Below the pieces are notes generated by a model, which saw nothing but the letters and a program-made list of their open reading frames with translations, did not search any database and was not told where the DNA came from. The position numbers were made by a program, and so were the translations under genes. From contig JAKSXM010000014.1 of assembly GCA_022575985.1 (NCBI GenBank), positions 12,338,001-12,402,000 of the forward strand: 64,000 nt of DNA, read 5' to 3'. Below, one piece after another: positions 60,766-64,000 of this stretch. Each line of letters begins with the position of its first letter. The stretch's first letter is position 1. Origin of the DNA: Anagrus nilaparvatae. Taxonomy: Eukaryota > Arthropoda > Insecta > Hymenoptera > Mymaridae.

Positions 60766-61010
60766 TCCCGTATCGAAAAAGTTGATCGGAAAAAGAAATT
60801 TCGATCAAAAATGGTTCGGATTTCTGATCGGAATTTGATCAACTTTCCGATCGACTTTCCGAGAAAAAAAATTTTTATTGAACTTCCTATAAAAAATCAA
60901 AATTCCGATCGAGTTTCCGATAAAAAATTTCGATCAAAATTCCGATAAAAAATCACAATCCCGAACAAGTTTCTGATAAAAAAATTTTTATTCCAAGTCC
61001 TGATCGATAA
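60766..61010 (+). repeat. TTCCGATC short-repeat cluster
   Basis: About ten imperfect copies of TTCCGATC / GATCGGAA alternate with T- and A-runs. The 70-codon frame over it is repeat-derived. Confidence 0.6.
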
Positions 61011-61059
61011 TTTTTAAATTTTCATCTAAAACAATTTTCTGATTTTCCAAAAAACATGA

Positions 61060-61840
61060 AAAGAGGAATCTTTTGTTTTACCTGAGGGTTTATAAAAACG
61101 CTTTGAATGATTCAAATTTTCATATTTTTAACCATCCATATTTTCCAATTTTCCAATAATGCGGAACAAAAAACTCTAATATGTAAGCTTTTTACATTGC
61201 CTGGGGGTTTTTGAGTTTCAAAAAAAAGTTTCCATTGATGAGAATTTTCATATTTTTACCCAACCATATTTTCCGATTTCCAAAGATGGCGGAACAAAAA
61301 ACATGAAATGTAGAAATATGTCTATATTACATGGTGGTTTTCGAGGTTCAGAAAAACGTTTTAAATGATAAAAATTTTCCGATTTTCCAAGATGACAGAT
61401 CAAAAAAACATGTCAGAATAAGCTTTAAACATTGCCTGGGGGTTTTCGAGGTTTTAAGAAATATTTTACTGAATAAAATTTTTCATTTTCTTGTCCCAGT
61501 TTATTTTTCAATTTTCCAATATGGCAGACCAAAAAATATGTTAGAAAAAGCTTTTTGCTTTACCTGGGGGTTTTCGAGGTTTAAAAAAACGTTTTCATTG
61601 ATGAAAATTTTCATATTTTCACCCAAGCATAATTTCCGATTCTCCAAGATGGTGGATCAAAAAAACATGTCAGAATAAGCTTTTTACATAGCCTGGACGA
61701 TATCAAGGTTGAAAAAAAGGTTTTTGTGAGTGAAATTTGTCGTTTTTTATGGCCTATTTTCCAATTTTCAAAAAATATAAAAAATAGAACTAATTAACCC
61801 CAACATATTTTCCGATTTTTCTAGATGGTAGAAGCAAATC
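61060..61840 (+). repeat. 127-bp minisatellite with the ATGGCGG motif, diverged array
   Basis: About six units, each with 'tgcctgggggttttcgaggtt-aaaaaacgttt', 'gatgaaaattttcat' and CCAAGATGGCGGA-like sequence (61282 region, 61388, 61515, 61643). It is the third array of this family. Confidence 0.75.
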
Positions 61841-61849
61841 ATAAATTAA

Positions 61850-62385
61850 AAAAAAATAACTCTTTTGCATTGGTAAATTCACTTACTAAATGTTTGTATT
61901 GAACACGGTGACCTGGAAGCGTTTTATTATGCGATCAAAATGACAAAAAAAACTGTATGTTGGGGTCTTTTCTACACTAAAAATATCTACGAATTTTTTA
62001 TCCGGACCTTCTATCCAGCTACTCTAAGCTACAGCTAAGTATTTGCTGTCAATATTTTCATATTTTGAATAATGATGATTTGAATTTTTTTATAAGACTG
62101 GTTTTTTTTTCAAAGTATTCGGGATTCCTAACGCGCCTGCAGAACTCGAAAATATAAAAAAAAAAAATAAGTTTCTCGTTGGATTTAAACCAAAACATCG
62201 ATTTTTGAGCCCACGATAGCTCTCGAAAGTTTTTTTTTGGACTCCTCAAAATTGGGATTTTCTTAAAACTTTCAGTTTTTCTAGTGGATTTAAATACTGT
62301 TTTAGATTATGTTCAAATTGATATCCCGTAGTATTTTTTCCCCAGGAATCCGATGAAACCATTTATTTTAGCTTTTGAGCACGTT
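61850..62385. other. AT-rich stretch, nothing recognised
   Basis: No gene or repeat of note was seen. Confidence 0.4.
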
Positions 62386-62448
62386 GTACAAGCCTTACAC
62401 TAGTGTAACCTAAAGACAGGTAGGCAATAATAAAAAATGACATGTCCG
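62386..62448 (-). repeat. Single diverged satellite monomer
   Basis: CAAGCCTTACACTAGTGTAACC, then 'caataataaaaaatgacatgtc'. Confidence 0.75.
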
Positions 62449-62449
62449 A

Positions 62450-63170
62450 GTTCATATTTCCGGGAAATTCCGAAAAATGGGAAAATGCGTTTTAAGAAAA
62501 TCCGCAATATCTCATTTTCCGCCATTTTTTTTTAAAATTTTTTTAAACTGGAATCCCATCGATCTGTCCGAAAAAAAATTTTGGTTTCGGCCATTAAGGT
62601 CAATTTTAGGCTGTTTTAGAATAATTCCGCATTTTTAATACATCTTTATTTAATTTACCATAATGGGTTAAAATAATTGACTTTTAAATTTCTTTTAGAA
62701 TCGAGTAAAATCGAGAAAAAAAATTACTATTTTCGATGAAAATTAAGCAAGTTATGGTCAAGTAAAGATACTGTCAAAAACTACCATTTTTATACTGATT
62801 CCAATTTTAGGCTCTAAAACGACATTATAACTTGAAAAATGCATAACTCGCTTAAATTTTATCGTAAAAAGAAAAGTTTTGGATTATTATGGAATATATT
62901 TTCCTTGGCTGTTCGTTTATCCAATAAAAAAATTAATTTTATTAACAGAAATTTACTTTTTTTGTTAAAAAATGATAATAATCAAAAACAGTCTTTATAA
63001 CATGTTACATTAGTTTTTTAAAAAAAAAACTTTTTATCGACTAAACTAATTTTTTCCTTGCATAAAAGAATAGCCAAGGAAAAAGTATTCGATAATAATC
63101 CAAAACTTTTCTTTTTACGATAAAATTTAAGTGAGTTATGCATTTTTCAAGTTATAATGTCGTTTCAGGT
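62450..63170 (+). repeat. Partial copy of element T's interior
   Basis: Matches 38760-39490 in order, including 'ctgtcaaaaactaccatttttatactgattcc' and 'gcataactcgcttaaattttatcg'. Confidence 0.75.
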
Positions 63171-63179
63171 AAGAAATAT

Positions 63180-63300
63180 GTTGGCATAATGTATGGAAGC
63201 GTCTAACCGCCACAGCGTTCCCGCTCGCTGGCGCGCGCGATAATTGGTCCCGCGGCGCCGCGGGGAATTTTTTTTGGTCCCGCGGCGCCGCGGGGAAATT
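63180..63300. repeat. CpG-rich tandem palindromes CCCGCGGCGCCGCGGG
   Basis: Two copies of a perfect 16-bp palindrome at 63249-63264 and 63279-63294, each preceded by TTGGT. Before them lies GCTCGCTGGCGCGCGCGA. They are sharply GC-rich against the surroundings. Confidence 0.8.
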
Positions 63301-63850
63301 TTTTTATTTTTTATTTTTATTAAAATAAATAAAATAAAAATATTATTTTATTAAAAAAATTAATAAATAATAAATTATTTTATTAAAATAATATTTTAAT
63401 ACAATTTTTATTAAAATAAAAATACATAAGGTTTGGCTATTTGCCCATTTAACCCATATTTCGTTTGATATAACAAATTTCTATACATTATAAGTTCTAA
63501 ATAAAACTAAATTCTATTTACAAAATAACATTCTTTTTTTTTAAATTAATAATTATTATTTAAACATTTCGTAAATTATTAAGATAAAATTAAAATTTAA
63601 TATTTAAAGTATCAATAAATTTAATTAAGGCTTTAAAGATAATAAAGTTTTTTGAATTTATTATTTCTTCTACTAGGGTTAAAATTGAAAAATTATGGTC
63701 AGCTCACATGTACATTACATTTTTGACTGCATGAAGAGGTCTAAAGTATAAAAGGAGTAAGCTATTCAGGTTTTACAGCTAAAAGTCCAGATTAAATGTA
63801 AATTATTTTTATATGTAAAAATAATTTACAATTTAAATTTTTTATGTAAA
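63301..63850. other. AT-rich spacer
   Basis: Alternating TTTATT/AATAAA runs. No feature was recognised. Confidence 0.45.
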
Positions 63851-63854
63851 TAAA

Positions 63855-64000
63855 TTTTTTTTTAATTTTTCATGGAGGTGATTTGTAGTAGCTATTTATT
63901 TGAGTAATTTTTTTTTTTCAATTTTTTTTTTTTATTTTTTTCATCAGAGAGTCTCGAACCTTCAATTTTTGGGCCGCCAGCTACATACAGGATCCTCGAC
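63855..64000 (-). repeat. Possible tRNA-derived SINE, copy 2 (cut by window end)
   Basis: Matches 11240-11385 directly, with B-box-like GTTCGAGACTC on the minus strand and the head GTCGAGGATCCTGTATGTAG at the window edge. Confidence 0.45.

Noticed and set aside
61331..61678. 115-codon frame with internal repeats
   Set aside because: It is produced by the 127-bp minisatellite reading through. No known protein family fits.

Overview
The window looks like nuclear DNA of an arthropod, most likely an insect. It is strongly AT-rich and has spliced genes with GT-AG introns. It carries a claudin-type septate-junction gene, a non-LTR retrotransposon fragment and very many nested DNA-transposon-like repeats. 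Operons, prokaryotic signals and a CRISPR array are absent. All identifications come from reading the sequence alone.

Genes. One intact gene is visible: a four-exon, 230-residue claudin-like tetraspan protein at 15277-16227 (+), with a TATA box upstream and an AATAAA downstream. Tail-to-tail with it, on the minus strand at 16754-16953, is one 200-nt exon with good splice sites. It reads as part of a PfkB-type sugar/pseudouridine kinase, and its partner exons are not visible nearby. A 5'-truncated, frameshifted non-LTR reverse transcriptase lies at about 612-1905.

The rest is a layered graveyard of long palindromic (foldback) elements without recognisable transposase genes. Several can be delimited to the base because the window also holds the unoccupied target or a duplicated paralogue. 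V (19127-36824, 17.7 kb, CCCCGATAAC ends, TA duplication) sits inside the older palindrome U (about 18600-47122); the empty site is in U's other arm. W (51436-59097, CCCTATCG ends, GCA duplication) has its empty site at 59525. Z (5732-6965 and 56831-58103, TGTAAC ends, 4-bp duplication) has its empty site in W's left arm. Three CCCTGCC elements (17741, 47125, 49263) have 2-bp duplications. Elements flanked by TTAA are Y, X, T and a 465-bp MITE. A Harbinger-like MITE lies just upstream of the claudin promoter.

Layout: 1-1905 CpG palindromes and retroelement; 1905-8300 Y, X and Z in an older tandem repeat; 8300-12552 fragments and palindrome S; 12640-13905 a tandem array ending in a (CA)n module; 13966-16953 tRNA-like relic and the genes; 17031-18582 repeat fragments; 18600-47122 palindrome U with V (which carries a 2.6-kb 55-bp satellite with a three-monomer higher-order repeat) and T; 47125-50400 CCCTGCC copies and palindrome O; 50594-59580 a tandem element split by W; 59660-64000 further repeats, a YY1-motif minisatellite and CpG palindromes.

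No cooperating gene system is seen. The notable content is the set of giant, apparently non-autonomous inverted-repeat elements and the satellite array growing inside one of them.
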